Source: Candidatus Thiodiazotropha sp. (ex Codakia rugifera)
GTDB taxonomy: Bacteria; Pseudomonadota; Gammaproteobacteria; Chromatiales; Chromatiaceae
Direction of reading: 5' to 3'
Length of the DNA stretch: 64,000 bases
Assembly: GCA_025656675.1 (NCBI GenBank)
Contig: JAHXHN010000001.1
Span: 773,501-837,500 of the forward strand
The notes under the pieces are model-generated. The model was not told the DNA's origin, did no database searches, and saw nothing but the letters and a program-made list of their open reading frames with translations. Made by a program: the position numbers and the translations under genes. This document shows, in pieces, positions 9,955 through 20,762 of this stretch (the stretch's first letter is position 1; the number at the start of each line of letters is the position of its first letter).

Positions 9955-12900
9955 ATGAGCCAAGGTGCTTTACCACCGAAACAGGGACTCTATGATCCCG
10001 CGAATGAACACGATGCCTGTGGTGTTGGCTTTGTAGCCAATATCAAGGGTGAAAAAAGCCATCAGACTATCCAGCAGGGGCTGGAGATCCTTGATCGACT
10101 TACCCACCGAGGTGCAGTCGGGGCCGATCCAAAAGCAGGTGATGGTGCAGGTATCCTGTTGCAAATACCCGATGCATTTTATCGTGGTGTTGTTGATTTC
10201 GATTTACCGGCTGAAGGTGAGTATGCCATTGGCATGGTGTTTCTACCGCAAAATTCGGCAAGTCGCGCTGAGTGCGAAGAGACGATTGAGGCCTTGGTCA
10301 CCGCAGAAGGTCAGCAGTTGATTGGCTGGCGCAATGTGCCTGTGGAAAACAGCGGATTAGGCTACAGTGTTATACCAACCGAACCGCAGGTCAGACAGAT
10401 CTTTGTGGCCCGGGGTGCAAATTGTGCCGATCAGAATGCCTTTGAGCGCAAGCTTTTTGTCATTCGTAAGCAGATAGAAAACAAGATTAGACAGGCTGAG
10501 ATGGAGGGGGGCAGTTCCTTCTATTTCACTTCCTTCTCTTCCCGCACCATTGTCTATAAAGGGATGCTGCTTGCTGACCAAGTGGGAGACTACTATCTCG
10601 ATCTCCGCGATGAGCGCATGGTCTCCGCTTTGGCGCTGGTTCATCAACGCTTCTCTACCAATACGTTTCCAACCTGGGATCTTGCCCACCCTTTTCGCAT
10701 GATCGCCCATAACGGGGAGATAAATACCCTACGTGGCAATGTCAACTGGATGCGGGCTCGTAAGAACTCCATGGCTTCCGAAGTGTTGGGTGATGACCTG
10801 GAGAAGATCTGGCCACTGATCCCGGAAGGCCAGTCGGATTCGGCCTGTTTCGATAATGCACTGGAGTTACTGGTTGCCGGTGGTTACTCACTGGCTCATG
10901 CGATGATGATGCTGATCCCTGAAGCATGGGGTGGCAACAAGCTGATGGATAAGGAGAGGCGGGCTTTCTACGAATACCATGCAGCGTTAATGGAACCCTG
11001 GGATGGGCCGGCAGCGGTGGCCTTTACTGATGGTCGTCAGATAGGTGCCACCTTGGATCGTAATGGCCTCCGTCCTGCACGCTATCTGATCACGGATGAT
11101 GATTTGGTGGTGATGGCATCAGAGATGGGTGTATTGGATATACCTGAACAGAAGATTGTCAAGAAATGGCGACTCCAGCCTGGAAAAATGTTCCTCATCG
11201 ACCTGGAGCAGGGGCGCATTATCGATGATGCCGAGATCAAGGCTGAACTGGCGGTGACCAAACCCTATCAGGACTGGTTGGATCAAACCCAAATCCATTT
11301 GGACTCGCTGCCATCGGATGTGGCGCCAATGTCGCCGAACGACGATGATCTGCTCGATGCTCAGCAGGCCTTTGGCTACAGTCAGGAAGATATCAAGTTT
11401 CTCCTGACCCCCATGGTCCTCACTGGACAAGAAGCAACGGGGTCGATGGGTGCGGATAATCCACCCTCTGTGCTCTCGCTCAGGGCAAAACATCTGTCGA
11501 CCTATTTCAAGCAGAACTTCGCCCAGGTGACCAATCCACCTATCGATCCGATTCGGGAAGAGCTGGTCATGTCTTTGGTCAGTCTGATTGGGCCAAGACC
11601 CAATCTGCTGAATATGGCGGATGCCGGTGACCATATGCGCCTGGAGGTCTCTCAGCCGGTATTGACCAATGAGGATCTGGAGCGCATTCGTCATATTGAA
11701 GATAATACCGGCGGGGCTTTCCGCACCATGACGCTGGACATTGTCTATCCGTCGATGAGTGGTATCGATGGGATGAAGCCCGCGTTATCCAAGCTTTGCG
11801 AACTGGCGGAGAAGAGAGTGCGTGAGGGCTACAATATCCTTATCCTCTCCGACCGCAAGGTTGATGCAGACAATATCAGCATTCCTGCACTGCTCGCGAC
11901 CTCTGCGGTTCATCATCACCTGATTCGGAAAGGTCTGCGCACGGAATCTGGATTGGTGGTTGAGACGGGAGCAGCACTAGAGGTACACCATTTTGCTACG
12001 CTGGCCGGGTATGGTGCAGAGGCGGTCAATCCCTATTTGGCCTTCGATACCATCCAGGCGCTGTTGCAGGGTTTTGCGGAGCCTTTACAATTTCCAGAGG
12101 CCCAGGAGCGTTACATCAAAGCGGTCGGCAAAGGCCTGAAAAAGGTCATGTCGAAGATGGGTATCTCGACCTATCAGTCCTACTGCGGAGCGCAGATCTT
12201 TGATGCCATTGGCTTGTCCACTGGCTTTATCGATGCCTATTTCACTGGCACCACTACGACCATTGAGGGTGCGGGACTGAATGAAGTGGCTGCTGAAGCT
12301 ATGAAATGGCATGACAAGGCCTATGGTGATCAATTGATCTACCAAAAGCACCTGGATGTCGGCGGTGACTATGCCTACCGGTTGCGTGGTGAGGATCACA
12401 ACTGGACTCCGGAGACCATCGCTAAGCTGCAACATGCGGTGCGGAGCAATGATTGGGATACTTATCAGGCGTTTGCCGATGCGATCAATACCCAGAACGA
12501 GATTCTACTGACGCTGCGGGGACTGTTCGAGTTCAATCTGGCGAAGCAGCCGCTCTCATTGGATGAGGTTGAACCGGCAAGCGAGATCGTCAAACGTTTT
12601 GCCACCGGAGCGATGTCCTTCGGCTCAATCTCATATGAAGCCCATTCCACCCTGGCAAAGGCAATGAACGCTTTGGGTGGCAAGTCCAACACGGGTGAAG
12701 GGGGAGAGGAGCCCGAGCGGTTCAACCCACTAGCTGATGGTTCACGCAATCCGGAACGCTCAGCGATCAAGCAGGTGGCATCAGGCCGTTTTGGGGTAAC
12801 CACCGAATACCTGGTCAATGCTGACGATATCCAGATCAAAATGGCCCAAGGCGCCAAGCCAGGGGAGGGAGGGCAGCTGCCGGGCCATAAGGTCAACCAG

Positions 12901-14595
12901 CAGATTGCCCGGGTACGTCACTCCACCCCTGGTGTGGGATTGATCTCTCCACCGCCGCATCATGACATCTACTCGATAGAGGATCTCGCACAGCTGATCC
13001 ATGATCTGAAGAACGTTAATCCCAAGGCGCGTATCTCGGTCAAACTGGTTTCAGAAGTGGGTGTAGGTACAGTGGCCGCAGGTGTTTCCAAGGCCCATGC
13101 TGACCATGTGACCATCTCAGGATACGATGGTGGCACAGGTGCCAGTCCTTTGACCTCTATAAAGCATGCAGGCTCTCCCTGGGAGATAGGCCTTGCCGAA
13201 ACCCATCAGACCCTGGTGCTGAATAAATTGCGTGGACGTATTGCGGTTCAGGCCGATGGTGGTATGCGGACTGGTCGGGATGTTGTCATCGCTGCTTTGT
13301 TAGGTGCTGACGAGATCGGGTTTGCTACAGCCCCCCTGATTGCCGAAGGGTGTCTGATGATGCGTAAATGCCATCTCAACACCTGTCCGGTGGGTATAGC
13401 CACCCAGGACCCGGAGTTGCGAAAGCGCTTTACCGGCGAACCTGAACATGTGATCAACTACTTTTTCTTCGTGGCCGAAGAGGCGCGCAAGTTGATGGCA
13501 GCGCTTGGATTCAGAAGCTGGAGCGAGATGGTTGGTCAAAGCGATCGTCTCGATATGCGCAAGGCGATCAGCCACTGGAAGGCGGAAGGGCTTGATTACA
13601 GCCGCCTGCTGCGTAAGCCAGAGGCTGGTGAGGATGTTGCAATCTATAACTGCGAAACCCAGGATCACGGTCTCGACAAGGCCATCGACCTGGAGCTTAT
13701 CAAGCAGGCCAAACCGGCACTTGAGAAGGCCGAAGCAGTGAAGATAGATATCGATATCCATAACTACAATCGTACATTCGGCACCATGCTCTCCGGTCGA
13801 GTGGCTGAACAATATGGTCTTGCGGGCCTGCCTGATGACACCATCTACATCAAAGTCTCTGGTACGGCAGGTCAGTCTTTTGGCGCCTGGCTGGCAAGGG
13901 GTGTCACAGCTGAACTTGCGGGTGAGGGAAATGACTATGTCGGTAAAGGGCTGTCGGGGGGACGTTTGGTAATCTACCCACCGGCAGGATCAAAAATCGG
14001 TAAGGCGGAAGAGAATATCATTGTCGGCAATACCGTGTTGTACGGCGCTATCAGCGGTGAGTGTTACTTCCGTGGAGTCGCCGGTGAACGCTTTTGTGTG
14101 CGCAACTCCGGTGCTTCCGCCGTGATTGAGGGTGTTGGAGACCATGGTTGCGAATACATGACGGGCGGTATTGTGGTCTGCCTGGGTCCCACGGGGCGTA
14201 ACTTTGCAGCAGGCATGTCAGGCGGTATCGCCTATGTACTGGACGAGGCTGGAGATTTCAGTGAACGTTGCAATATGGCGCAAGTTGAGCTGGAGCCGAT
14301 CGAGGCAGAAGATATTGCCCTCGAAGAGCTGGATCACCAGGGCGGTGACCTTGAGAGTCATGGTCGGGTTGATCTCAGCAGTGATATGACGCGCTTCGAT
14401 GCGTTACGACTCAAGCAGCTCATCGAACGCCATCTACACTACACCAATTCGGAAGTAGGGAAGCGCATCCTGGATAACTGGGAGAGCATGCTACCGAAGT
14501 TTGTGAAGGTTATGCCGGTTGAGTATCGACGTGCATTGCAAGAGATGCAGGCACAAAAAAGCACTGGCTTGGCAGCCAGTCAGGGGAGTCACTAA
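9955..14595 (+). CDS. gltB: Glutamate synthase (NADPH) large subunit
   Basis: Converts 2-oxoglutarate and glutamine to two glutamates (GOGAT cycle); cytoplasmic. At 1546 residues it has the full domain set: a short propeptide ending before catalytic Cys22 (DACGVGFVA), the class II glutamine amidotransferase domain, a central domain, the FMN-binding synthase domain ([36 protein letters not shown]), the 3Fe-4S loop with three cysteines ([13 protein letters not shown]) and the C-terminal beta-helix. gltD begins two bases after its stop, so the subunits are co-translated. Confidence 0.98.
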   Translation: MSQGALPPKQGLYDPANEHDACGVGFVANIKGEKSHQTIQQGLEILDRLTHRGAVGADPKAGDGAGILLQIPDAFYRGVVDFDLPAEGEYAIGMVFLPQNSASRAECEETIEALVTAEGQQLIGWRNVPVENSGLGYSVIPTEPQVRQIFVARGANCADQNAFERKLFVIRKQIENKIRQAEMEGGSSFYFTSFSSRTIVYKGMLLADQVGDYYLDLRDERMVSALALVHQRFSTNTFPTWDLAHPFRMIAHNGEINTLRGNVNWMRARKNSMASEVLGDDLEKIWPLIPEGQSDSACFDNALELLVAGGYSLAHAMMMLIPEAWGGNKLMDKERRAFYEYHAALMEPWDGPAAVAFTDGRQIGATLDRNGLRPARYLITDDDLVVMASEMGVLDIPEQKIVKKWRLQPGKMFLIDLEQGRIIDDAEIKAELAVTKPYQDWLDQTQIHLDSLPSDVAPMSPNDDDLLDAQQAFGYSQEDIKFLLTPMVLTGQEATGSMGADNPPSVLSLRAKHLSTYFKQNFAQVTNPPIDPIREELVMSLVSLIGPRPNLLNMADAGDHMRLEVSQPVLTNEDLERIRHIEDNTGGAFRTMTLDIVYPSMSGIDGMKPALSKLCELAEKRVREGYNILILSDRKVDADNISIPALLATSAVHHHLIRKGLRTESGLVVETGAALEVHHFATLAGYGAEAVNPYLAFDTIQALLQGFAEPLQFPEAQERYIKAVGKGLKKVMSKMGISTYQSYCGAQIFDAIGLSTGFIDAYFTGTTTTIEGAGLNEVAAEAMKWHDKAYGDQLIYQKHLDVGGDYAYRLRGEDHNWTPETIAKLQHAVRSNDWDTYQAFADAINTQNEILLTLRGLFEFNLAKQPLSLDEVEPASEIVKRFATGAMSFGSISYEAHSTLAKAMNALGGKSNTGEGGEEPERFNPLADGSRNPERSAIKQVASGRFGVTTEYLVNADDIQIKMAQGAKPGEGGQLPGHKVNQQIARVRHSTPGVGLISPPPHHDIYSIEDLAQLIHDLKNVNPKARISVKLVSEVGVGTVAAGVSKAHADHVTISGYDGGTGASPLTSIKHAGSPWEIGLAETHQTLVLNKLRGRIAVQADGGMRTGRDVVIAALLGADEIGFATAPLIAEGCLMMRKCHLNTCPVGIATQDPELRKRFTGEPEHVINYFFFVAEEARKLMAALGFRSWSEMVGQSDRLDMRKAISHWKAEGLDYSRLLRKPEAGEDVAIYNCETQDHGLDKAIDLELIKQAKPALEKAEAVKIDIDIHNYNRTFGTMLSGRVAEQYGLAGLPDDTIYIKVSGTAGQSFGAWLARGVTAELAGEGNDYVGKGLSGGRLVIYPPAGSKIGKAEENIIVGNTVLYGAISGECYFRGVAGERFCVRNSGASAVIEGVGDHGCEYMTGGIVVCLGPTGRNFAAGMSGGIAYVLDEAGDFSERCNMAQVELEPIEAEDIALEELDHQGGDLESHGRVDLSSDMTRFDALRLKQLIERHLHYTNSEVGKRILDNWESMLPKFVKVMPVEYRRALQEMQAQKSTGLAASQGSH

Positions 14596-14597
14596 TC

Positions 14598-16049
14598 ATG
14601 GGAAAACCAACAGGATTCAAGGAGATCACCCGTCAGGACAGGACCTATGCACCTGTTGCGGACCGTATTGTCAATTACAATGAGTTCGTTATTCCATTGA
14701 GTGACGATAACGTGAGCCAGCAGGGCGCACGTTGTATGGATTGTGGTATCCCTTTTTGTCACAGTGGTTGTCCGGTGAATAATATCATTCCGGACTGGAA
14801 TGACCTGGTCTACCGTGGTGACTGGCGATCAGCGATAGAAGTACTCCACAGCACCAATAACTTTCCGGAGTTTACCGGACGGATCTGCCCTGCGCCATGT
14901 GAGGCGGCCTGTACCCTGAATCTGGATGATCAGCCGGTCACGATCAAGACCATCGAGTACAGCATAATTGAAAAGGCCTGGAGTGAAGGTTGGGTCAAAC
15001 CCCGGATAGCTGATCACAAGAGTGGAAAACGGGTTGCCGTGGTCGGTTCAGGACCTGCTGGTATGGCTGCGGCACAACAGCTGGCACGGGCAGGTCATGA
15101 GGTTGTACTGTTTGAAAAACAGAACCGTATTGGTGGCTTGTTGCGTTATGGCATTCCCGATTTCAAACTCGATAAAAAAGTGATCGACCGGCGCATGGCG
15201 CAGATGCGCACAGAAGGCGTCGAGTTCAGGACCAACATCCATATCGGCATTGATGTTCCTGCCAAACAGCTGGTGGAAAGATTTGATGCCGTTGTGCTCA
15301 CCGGCGGTGCCGAGAAACCACGGGATCTGCCCATGCCTGGGCGTGAGTTGAATGGTGTCCACTTTGCGATGGATTTTCTGCGTAGCAATAGCCATCGTGT
15401 ACAGGGCGACCAGGTGGATGATTTTATCTCTGCTGAAGGTAAGCAGGTTGTTGTGATTGGTGGTGGTGATACCGGGTCAGATTGTATAGGTACCTCAAAC
15501 CGTCATGGTGCAGCCTCGGTCACCCAATTGGAAATTCTGCCCAAGCCACCGGTAAAGGAGGAGAAGGGTACCACCTGGCCTGAGTGGCCAAACAAGATGC
15601 GCACTTCCAGTTCTCAGGAAGAGGGTTGCGAGCGAATGTGGCAAGTGGCTACCAAGGCATTTCTCGATGACGGCAATGGCAATTTAGCGGCGGTACGCTG
15701 TATCAAGGTCGAATGGGGGAAGGACGAGAGCGGCAACTGGAAGATGAATGAAGTTGCTGGATCCGAATTTGAACTCAAGGCTGATCTGGTGACGCTTGCG
15801 ATGGGTTTTGTGCACCCGGTCCATGAAGGGCTTCTTGATGAACTGGGTGTTGAACTGGATGGTCGTGGCAATGTGAAGTCTGCCACAGAGGGTGCCGATG
15901 CCTATAAGACGTCAATCGATGGTGTGTTCACTGCGGGGGATATGCGTCGTGGTCAGTCACTGGTAGTGTGGGCCATTCGTGAAGGGCGACAAGCGGCCCG
16001 GGCAGTGGATGAATTCCTCATGGGCAGTACCGATCTACCACGCTGGTAG
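14598..16049 (+). CDS. gltD: Glutamate synthase small subunit
   Basis: Delivers electrons from NADPH through FAD and two 4Fe-4S clusters to GltB. The 483-residue product has the N-terminal cysteine set ([26 protein letters not shown]), then the FAD Rossmann motif [19 protein letters not shown], the NADPH motif [12 protein letters not shown] and a C-terminal FAD motif [19 protein letters not shown]. Family length is normal. It follows gltB by two bases; glgP begins 68 bases later with no obvious terminator between. Confidence 0.98.
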   Translation: MGKPTGFKEITRQDRTYAPVADRIVNYNEFVIPLSDDNVSQQGARCMDCGIPFCHSGCPVNNIIPDWNDLVYRGDWRSAIEVLHSTNNFPEFTGRICPAPCEAACTLNLDDQPVTIKTIEYSIIEKAWSEGWVKPRIADHKSGKRVAVVGSGPAGMAAAQQLARAGHEVVLFEKQNRIGGLLRYGIPDFKLDKKVIDRRMAQMRTEGVEFRTNIHIGIDVPAKQLVERFDAVVLTGGAEKPRDLPMPGRELNGVHFAMDFLRSNSHRVQGDQVDDFISAEGKQVVVIGGGDTGSDCIGTSNRHGAASVTQLEILPKPPVKEEKGTTWPEWPNKMRTSSSQEEGCERMWQVATKAFLDDGNGNLAAVRCIKVEWGKDESGNWKMNEVAGSEFELKADLVTLAMGFVHPVHEGLLDELGVELDGRGNVKSATEGADAYKTSIDGVFTAGDMRRGQSLVVWAIREGRQAARAVDEFLMGSTDLPRW

Positions 16050-16117
16050 TTACATTCATGGCACTCGGTGAGGCTGTGCTGCACCGGGTTGATGCCTTCA
16101 TCCAGTAGAGCCACACC

Positions 16118-18631
16118 ATGCAAAAAAAAGAGCCCTCATCCGCCAGGCCATTGAAACAAGCCTGCAATCCGTTGGCACCACTGCCCCCTCTGGGCATGGA
16201 TGCAGACGCCATCTCCTTCGACTTTAGACGCTATTTTGCCCATACCCTGGGTCGAGATGACCACTGTACTTCCAGTCACTACCCTTACAAGGCGCTCGCA
16301 CTTGCCATCCGTGACCGGCTGATCGAGCGCTGGAAGATGACTCGCTCCACCTACGAAAAGGACGATTGTAAACGTACCTTCTATCTCTCTCTCGAATTTC
16401 TAATGGGGCGAACCCTCAGTAACGCAATCCTAAACCTGGATGTCAGTGAAGAGGTCAGCCAGGCATTCATAGAATTGGGTATTAATCTGGATGATATTCG
16501 CGAAAGCGAACCGGACGCAGGGCTAGGTAATGGAGGCCTGGGTCGTCTCGCGGCCTGCTTTCTAGATAGCTGTGCCACCTTACAACTACCCGTCCGTGGT
16601 TATGGTTTGCGCTATGAGTATGGGATGTTCCGCCAGCACATCGCCAACGGCCAACAGATTGAGGATCCCGACCACTGGCTACGGGATGGCAATCCCTGGG
16701 AGCTGGAACGTCCAGAATATACCCAGCGGATTAAATTCTGTGGACATACAGAACATATCAATGGCTCTCTGCGTTGGGTGGATACCCAGGATGTGCTCGC
16801 TGTTCCTTACGACCTGCCGATACCCGGTTATCGCAACGGTACCGTAAACACATTGCGGCTATGGAAAGCGGCCGCCACAGATGAATTTAATCTAGAGGAG
16901 TTTAATGCCGGCAGTTACACCGAAGCTGTTGAGGCAAAAAATGATGCAGAGCATATTACCATGGTGCTCTATCCAAACGATGCCAGCGAAAATGGTAAAG
17001 AGCTGCGCCTGCGCCAGCAATATTTTCTTGCCTCTGCCAGCCTTAAGGATGTCATACGTGAGTGGAAAGAGAACCACTCGGATTTTGACCACTTCGCTGA
17101 TAAGAACTGCTTTCAACTCAACGATACCCATCCCAGTATTTCAATTGCCGAGCTGATGCGACAATTGATGGATGAGCATGGATTTTCTTGGGACAGGGCC
17201 TGGCAAGTCACCGGTAGCACCATGGCTTATACCAACCATACTTTGCTACCGGAAGCGCTTGAACGCTGGCCGGTCAAGTTATTCGAGTGTCTGCTGCCAA
17301 GGCTTTTAGAGATCATTTACGAGATCAATGCCCGTTTCCTGGGCCAGGTGGCCTCCCGATGGCCGGGTGATACAGACCGTTTACGGCGGATGTCGATCAT
17401 TGAAGAGGGTGAGGTGCCGATGGTGCGTATGGCCTATCTTGCCATCGTGGGTAGCTTCTCGATCAACGGTGTAGCGGCACTCCATACAGAGCTGCTGAAA
17501 CAGGGATTGTTCCAAGATTTCTTTGAATTCTGGCCTGATCGTTTCAACAACAAAACCAATGGAGTAACTCCGCGTCGATGGCTCGCAGCCAGTAATCCCA
17601 GCCTGCGAAAATTGATTGATGAGACAGTTGCTAACGGCTGGATATCTGATCTGCCTGCCCTGGAGAAGTTGGCAACACTCGCGGACAACAGCACTTTCCA
17701 ACGCCAGTGGCAGAAGGTCAAGACAGAGAATAAGCAACGTTTGGCAAAGCTGGTTAAAGTCGACTGCAATGTGGAGTTCGACACCGATGCCCTGTTTGAT
17801 GTGCAGGTAAAACGTATCCATGAATACAAGCGTCAACTGCTGAATATTCTCCATGTCATACACCTCTACAATCGCATCAAGGCCGGAGATACCGATAATT
17901 GGACCAAACGCTGCGTGTTGATCGGTGGTAAAGCTGCCCCTGGTTATCAAATGGCAAAATTGATCATTAAGTTGATCAACAGCGTGGCACGAGTGGTGAA
18001 TAATGACCGTCAGGTTGGCAATCTTTTAAAGGTTGCATTTCTGCCCAACTATCGGGTTTCCGCTATGGAAGTGATTGCACCGGGTACTGATCTTTCTGAA
18101 CAGATCTCCACGGCCGGTAAGGAGGCCTCAGGTACCGGCAACATGAAGTTTATGATGAACGGGGCGGTGACGATCGGCACCTTGGACGGGGCTAATATCG
18201 AGATTCTCGAAGAGGTTGGTGAGGCTAACTTCTTTTTGTTCGGTCTCACCAGTGAAGAAGTTGAAGCGACGCGCACTCACTACATGCCAAACAGTATTAT
18301 TGAGCAGGACAGTGATCTGAAACGGGTCATGCAATTACTGGAGAGTGGCTATTTTAATCAGTTCGAGCCAGGGATATTCGATCCCATAATCGAGTCAATC
18401 CGCAATCCTTATGATCCCTGGATGACGGCAGCAGATTTCCGTGGATATCTTGATTCTCAGGAGCAAGCGGCCATGGCCTATCAGGATCAGAAACACTGGA
18501 CGCACATGAGTATTCTCAACAGCGCCAAAAGCGGCCGTTTCTCCACCGACCGCACTATTCAGGAATACAATCAGGATATTTGGAAGCTGAAGCAGGTGGT
18601 TGCACCTTCGATTAATGAGAGTGGGCAGTGA
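16118..18631 (+). CDS. glgP: Glycogen/alpha-glucan phosphorylase
   Basis: Pyridoxal-phosphate enzyme releasing glucose-1-phosphate from glycogen or maltodextrins. The 837 residues are the normal bacterial size. Signatures include GLGNGGLGRLAACFLDS, the HEYKRQLLN region and the PLP-Lys segment EASGTGNMKFMMNG. An extra N-terminal 30 residues (Lys, Ser and Pro-rich) precede the conserved DAISFDFRRYFAHTLG start, so a later initiation cannot be excluded. Its last bases overlap the next gene region, suggesting a small glgP-ycgL operon. Confidence 0.96.
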   Translation: MQKKEPSSARPLKQACNPLAPLPPLGMDADAISFDFRRYFAHTLGRDDHCTSSHYPYKALALAIRDRLIERWKMTRSTYEKDDCKRTFYLSLEFLMGRTLSNAILNLDVSEEVSQAFIELGINLDDIRESEPDAGLGNGGLGRLAACFLDSCATLQLPVRGYGLRYEYGMFRQHIANGQQIEDPDHWLRDGNPWELERPEYTQRIKFCGHTEHINGSLRWVDTQDVLAVPYDLPIPGYRNGTVNTLRLWKAAATDEFNLEEFNAGSYTEAVEAKNDAEHITMVLYPNDASENGKELRLRQQYFLASASLKDVIREWKENHSDFDHFADKNCFQLNDTHPSISIAELMRQLMDEHGFSWDRAWQVTGSTMAYTNHTLLPEALERWPVKLFECLLPRLLEIIYEINARFLGQVASRWPGDTDRLRRMSIIEEGEVPMVRMAYLAIVGSFSINGVAALHTELLKQGLFQDFFEFWPDRFNNKTNGVTPRRWLAASNPSLRKLIDETVANGWISDLPALEKLATLADNSTFQRQWQKVKTENKQRLAKLVKVDCNVEFDTDALFDVQVKRIHEYKRQLLNILHVIHLYNRIKAGDTDNWTKRCVLIGGKAAPGYQMAKLIIKLINSVARVVNNDRQVGNLLKVAFLPNYRVSAMEVIAPGTDLSEQISTAGKEASGTGNMKFMMNGAVTIGTLDGANIEILEEVGEANFFLFGLTSEEVEATRTHYMPNSIIEQDSDLKRVMQLLESGYFNQFEPGIFDPIIESIRNPYDPWMTAADFRGYLDSQEQAAMAYQDQKHWTHMSILNSAKSGRFSTDRTIQEYNQDIWKLKQVVAPSINESGQ

Positions 18632-18636
18632 ATGGG

Positions 18637-18900
18637 ATGGGTATGGCTTGCTGGATCTATCGCAGCCCACGTAAGGATGAGATGTATCTCTACATCGCCA
18701 AGGAAGATGACTTTACCTGTGTGCCCGGTGTCCTGTTGGAGCGCTTTGGTGTCCCGGTAAGAGTGATGGAGATTGCCCTGAGTGATCGGCGTAAGCTGGC
18801 TCGTGAGGATGTAGCTGTGGTGATGGACAATCTACGTAGCCAAGGGTTTCATCTGCAGATGCCACCGAAGATTGATGTGGATTTATACGCGGGTGATTGA
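18637..18900 (+). CDS. ycgL: YcgL domain protein
   Basis: Small cytoplasmic protein of the YcgL family, whose molecular role is not settled. The core CWIYRSPRKDEMYLYIAKED and the C-terminal SQGFHLQMPPKIDVDLY match the family closely. About 87 residues, normal size. GTG at 18628 and ATGs at 18637 and 18643 are all possible starts; family members begin just before the Cys-x-x-Tyr segment, so 18637 or 18643 is more likely than the GTG. It lies immediately after glgP. Confidence 0.85.
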   Translation: MGMACWIYRSPRKDEMYLYIAKEDDFTCVPGVLLERFGVPVRVMEIALSDRRKLAREDVAVVMDNLRSQGFHLQMPPKIDVDLYAGD

Positions 18901-18965
18901 GTCGGAATGCCGGTTTTTCGACCTGGCTTATATCCTAACCTAGCGTGCTGCAGACATCTCTTTTT

Positions 18966-18982
18966 GCTGCCTGTCAGGCTGC
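18966..18982 (-). repeat. Hairpin resembling the gltB leader hairpin
   Basis: On the minus strand GCAGCCTG / CAGGCAGC around one A (one stem mismatch), sharing 15 of 17 bases with the hairpin at 9856-9872. It sits between the convergent ycgL and AhpD-like genes. No U-tract follows on either strand in the right place, so it is a weak terminator candidate at best. Confidence 0.5.
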
Positions 18983-18995
18983 AAGATGAGTGTAG

Positions 18996-19286
18996 TCATG
19001 AGTTGACATCTGATTCATTCAACGCTTCAAGAGCCTGTAAGCGCTTCTGTCCAGCAGCGACTGCCATCACTTTTGCAAGCACTTCCGAGATGCTTTTTTC
19101 ATCAATCTCCGCATCCCCTGCCTGGGCAAGATAGTATTGAGTGCAGGGTTTACAATTCATCGCCAGTGCTGCGGATAATCCCACCAGGATCTCTGTTCTG
19201 CGGTCCAAGCATTCGTTGTTATGGGTTGAAGCGTAAAAGGCCTCATAGAGTGCCTGTTGTCTATCAGTGAGATCTGCGATACTCAT
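18996..19286 (-). CDS. AhpD-like carboxymuconolactone decarboxylase-family protein
   Basis: A 96-residue single-domain protein of the AhpD/CMD fold, cytoplasmic. The helix with CKPCTQYYLAQAGDA carries the redox-type Cys-x-x-Cys pair (about residues 42-45) seen in AhpD-like peroxidases. The usual downstream His is not in the canonical place (Tyr-Tyr-Leu after the pair), so peroxidase activity is uncertain. It is the last gene of the minus-strand run from the peroxiredoxin, which supports an oxidative-stress or thiol role. Confidence 0.8.
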   Translation of the reverse strand: MSIADLTDRQQALYEAFYASTHNNECLDRRTEILVGLSAALAMNCKPCTQYYLAQAGDAEIDEKSISEVLAKVMAVAAGQKRLQALEALNESDVNS

Positions 19287-19335
19287 TCAACCCTCCTGTA
19301 TCTCTTCCGATATCTAATTGATCACTTCGCTATTG

Positions 19336-19539
19336 CTAATAGTGAGGTGGTGGTGGTTCCTGTTCATCGGATTGCAGTGGTGATGGATCGAAGGCTTTTA
19401 TGCGTTCACGCAAGGCTTCAACAGTTCGAGCAAGCGCGTCAATGTGTTGTTGTTGCTCAATAACGGTTTCACTGAGGGTGTTTATGGCCTCTTCCTGAAA
19501 GGCCAACCGACTCTCCAGGTCGAAAATACTTTCGTTCAT
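19336..19539 (-). CDS. slyX: SlyX family coiled-coil protein
   Basis: About 67 residues: an almost continuous heptad coiled coil (IFDLESRLAFQEEAINTLSE, then VIEQQQHIDALARTVEALRERI) ending in the typical Pro-rich PPPPHY tail. These features define SlyX, a widespread small protein of unknown biochemical role. The start was placed at the Met before NESIFDLE; a longer frame upstream overlaps the ArsR gene and is not conserved-looking. It lies 16 bases after the arsR-type gene. Confidence 0.9.
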   Translation of the reverse strand: MNESIFDLESRLAFQEEAINTLSETVIEQQQHIDALARTVEALRERIKAFDPSPLQSDEQEPPPPHY

Positions 19540-19555
19540 CTCGTTTTTATGTCGC

Positions 19556-19891
19556 TTATCTTGGATAACGATCATCCAGATTGGCTGGACAGAGAACATT
19601 ACGCATGATGCCGATCAGCTCCAGCAACTGGGGGTTACGGATGCGGTAGTAGATGCGATTGGCCTCTTTGCGAGAGACGACAATGTTCTTGTTACGCAGC
19701 TGCTCGAGGTGTTGTGAGATATTGCTCTGGGATGTGCCGGTCCGCTCTACAATTTCTCCCACTGAGAGTTCATTTTCACCCAGTGAACAGAGAATCTTCC
19801 AGCGAAGTGGATGGGCCATGGCCTTGAGTGCGTTGGCTGTGAGCGATGTGTCTTCATCTTCAGTTAGGCGTGGATCGATTGGCTCGTTCAT
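19556..19891 (-). CDS. ArsR family winged-helix repressor
   Basis: Dimeric DNA-binding regulator of about 111 residues. The winged helix is clear: ALKAMAHPLRWKILCSLGENELSVGEIVERTGTSQSNISQHLEQLRNKNIVVSRKEANRIYYRI. The classic metal-binding CVC box of ArsR/SmtB is missing (helix 3 reads NELSVGEIVE), so it probably senses something other than arsenite, perhaps redox through the single Cys near the C-terminus or the Cys in KILCSLG. The chosen ATG is four bases after the response-regulator stop, with its AGGAG inside the end of that gene, which implies coupling. Confidence 0.9.
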   Translation of the reverse strand: MNEPIDPRLTEDEDTSLTANALKAMAHPLRWKILCSLGENELSVGEIVERTGTSQSNISQHLEQLRNKNIVVSRKEANRIYYRIRNPQLLELIGIMRNVLCPANLDDRYPR

Positions 19892-19895
19892 TTTT

Positions 19896-20762
19896 TCAAG
19901 CTCCTTTGGATGCATTCATCATTGCATCCGGCTCGCGGATATAACCTGTCATATCCTTTGCGATACAGACAATATGACTGATTTTGTCGTCGCTGTCTTT
20001 GACGGCGGTACGGGAAAACAGTATGGGTACACGGCGTCCGTCTTTAGCAATGAAGCTCGCCTCAATGCGGCTCAATGCACCTGTGCGTATCAATGCCTCC
20101 AGCCAAGTGCCGAAAAATGCACCGGCCTGCTCCTCTTCCTCCTCTTCGAAGACATCGCCAATCGACATTTCTAACAGATCGGTTTCACTGTAGTTGAGCA
20201 TCTTGCACGCGGCCGGATTGGCAGATTCAATCTCACCCTCGGGATTGAGTACCAGGAGGGCTTCGCCCATATGGGTAATGATATTTTCCAGATGATTTTT
20301 GGCAGCAGCCAGCTCAGCTGTCCTTTCCGCCACCTTTTGTTCCAGAATCCTGTTAAGTTCGCGCTCTTTTTCGATGAGTCTGAAATAGGTACTGATTTTA
20401 TTCAGCAGTTGATTGTCATCGATGGGTTTTAGCAGGTAGTCGACACCGCCTACCTCGTAACCTTTTTGCTGAAACTCTTCGGTCTTGAAAGCGGCGGTGA
20501 GAAATATAATCGGGATATCTTTGGTCTTTTTTCGAATTTTCAACATGGATGCGGTCTGAAAACCATCCATTTCAGGCATCTGCACATCCAGAATGATGAG
20601 ATCGATACCCGGTTCTCTGACAGCAATATCAAGTGCCTGCTGTCCCGAAAAGGCCTCCAGAATCTCCACGTCCATGTAGCGCTCTACCAGCGTGCGCAGA
20701 GTAAATAAATTGTGCTCGTGGTCATCCACGATCAGCAGTTTGAAACCGGCGTATCTTTTCAT
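19896..20762 (-). CDS. Response regulator with REC and PAS domains
   Basis: A 288-residue signalling protein without a DNA-binding or enzymatic output domain. The N-terminal receiver domain (about 8-125) has the acidic pair VDDHEHN, phospho-Asp in LIILDVQMPEMDG and Lys in LLKPIDDN. A helical linker (RELNRILEQKVAERTAELAA) leads to a PAS domain (about 160-275; EALLVLNPEGEIESANPAACKML). It overlaps the hybrid kinase upstream by four bases, so the two are almost certainly partners. Its output is likely protein-protein interaction, possibly back to the kinase. Confidence 0.9.
   Translation of the reverse strand: MKRYAGFKLLIVDDHEHNLFTLRTLVERYMDVEILEAFSGQQALDIAVREPGIDLIILDVQMPEMDGFQTASMLKIRKKTKDIPIIFLTAAFKTEEFQQKGYEVGGVDYLLKPIDDNQLLNKISTYFRLIEKERELNRILEQKVAERTAELAAAKNHLENIITHMGEALLVLNPEGEIESANPAACKMLNYSETDLLEMSIGDVFEEEEEEQAGAFFGTWLEALIRTGALSRIEASFIAKDGRRVPILFSRTAVKDSDDKISHIVCIAKDMTGYIREPDAMMNASKGA

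Noticed and set aside
11119-11694. 191-codon minus-strand frame inside gltB
   Set aside because: It lies wholly antisense to the conserved GltB reading frame and its product has no family character; a shadow of codon bias.
18966-18982. Terminator between ycgL and the AhpD-like gene
   Set aside because: The hairpin is real, but the T-run lies on the wrong side for both transcripts.
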